Source: Triatoma infestans (Eukaryota > Arthropoda > Insecta > Hemiptera > Reduviidae). From it: a DNA stretch of 64,000 bases. The notes below the pieces were generated by a model. The model ran no database searches. It saw only the letters and a program-made list of their open reading frames with translations, and was not told the DNA's origin. Location: the NCBI GenBank assembly GCA_011037195.1, contig JAAEAF010001117.1, forward strand, positions 62,001 to 126,000, in the 5' to 3' direction. The translations under genes and the position numbers were made by a program. Each line of letters opens with the position of its first letter. Positions within the stretch are counted from its first letter, which is position 1. This document shows, piece after piece, positions 63,303-64,000 of the stretch.

Positions 63303-64000
63303 GTGATGGTAGGTTTGGGAGCTGCGATCTATTTTGAGACCACTGCGAATAGCAGCGAATGGACCAGTGTTTTATGCTATTTTTTTTTAATTGTATTTTG
63401 GATGAAAGGTGTTTGTATCCTCTCGAATAGGCAGGCTACGTTGAAGGCGCTGAGTTCATGTGTCTTCACTTCCAGGTTGGTACTGGAGTGTTCTAAAAGA
63501 CTGGAAGATCTTTCTTTAAAAGATGTACTTTCTAGACCTGGATACCAGGTCATACTTCCAATCTTTGGAAATGAGGAAATGGATAGGTTTGTCAAATTAG
63601 GCGCCTCTCTTCCTTTCATTGGCCCTAAGTCTGCTATTGGTGTGCCTTTTGGCACATTTGTAGCCAAGCTTCCAGTCATGACAGCTTCACAGCACTCATC
63701 TCTATGGATGAATACGGTGGGTTGTCGGCAGTCTAAGATGCTCATTGGGGGGGTCCGGGTAGGGCTTTAATTAGTGCAAGGGTACTGTGTCTTTAACGGA
63801 CCTCCTTCGGCTGTCTGGTTAGTTTTTTTCTCACTAGGCATTGTGGCTTAAGGATTACAATGGGGCTCATGCCGGACCAATTTTATAGGGTTGGTGAGTT
63901 GGAGAAGGAAACACCTATACATCTCATGATAAATTGTTTGGACTGTGAGGGAATTAGCTTTGGCCGGAACAAGATGTCGGTGGAAGAGTTTAGGCTATGC
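63303..64000 (+). pseudogene. RNase H LINE fragment running off the window
   Basis: GLGAAIYFETTANSSEW (RNase H start, first Asp missing), RQATLKALSSCVFTSRLVLE (third motif region with DSQ changed to NRQ), LECSKRLEDLSLKDV, PGH-like, PFIGPKSAIGVPFGTF, then the zinc tail KETPIHLM-like ... NCLDCEG and RNKMSVEEFRLC at the window edge. Frameshifts are present. Same family as 48,275-48,690. It lies in PIGO intron 5, in sense orientation. Confidence 0.8.

Overview
This window looks like arthropod nuclear DNA, most likely from an insect. It is very AT-rich, has GT-AG introns, carries tRNA-derived SINEs, many RNase H-bearing non-LTR retrotransposons, mariner and hAT DNA transposons and a Ty3/gypsy element, and one recognisable host gene interrupted by introns. 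I cannot name the species. Apart from the host gene, almost every coding signal is a decayed mobile or virus-like sequence, and coordinates of transposon fragments are approximate.

Layout. About 1-25,000 is AT-rich filler studded with short transposon relics: LINE C-terminal and RNase H pieces on both strands, three SINE copies of two families (tRNA-Ala-like and tRNA-Glu-like), a degenerate tandem repeat (6,786-7,165), and several fold-back repeats whose arms carry hammerhead-ribozyme-like motifs (8,935-9,290; 10,195-10,760; 16,925-17,090; 17,155-17,525; 23,240-23,900). At 18,965-20,760 is a 5'-truncated RNase H LINE. At 25,190-28,030 an RNase H LINE is cut by an RTE-like LINE that has an internal duplication.

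28,400-38,780 holds a virus-like block: CT/GA-rich repeats, a TATA box with a small broken gene, a protein-primed family B DNA polymerase pseudogene with zinc fingers and an endonuclease VII-like insert (+ strand), a BIR-like zinc-domain ORF, a second diverged polymerase pseudogene in the opposite orientation, and an unidentified broken gene. The last of these runs in frame into the Gag of a Ty3/gypsy element (to 41,240). Polymerases of this type occur in Polinton/adintovirus-like elements; I see no capsid, packaging ATPase, protease or integrase of such an element here.

41,240-52,400 holds a G-rich minisatellite, a LINE fragment, an internally deleted mariner with both terminal inverted repeats, a hammerhead-like motif, a non-autonomous hAT with a perfect 8-bp target duplication, a palindrome, a long R1/I-type LINE relic and a 279-bp-offset tandem duplication.

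52,549-63,169 carries five exons of a PIGO orthologue (GPI ethanolamine phosphate transferase 3), + strand, continuing past the window. Its introns are packed with LINE and SINE insertions and a short dispersed repeat found almost only there. Oppositely oriented copies of one LINE 3' end bracket the first two exons.
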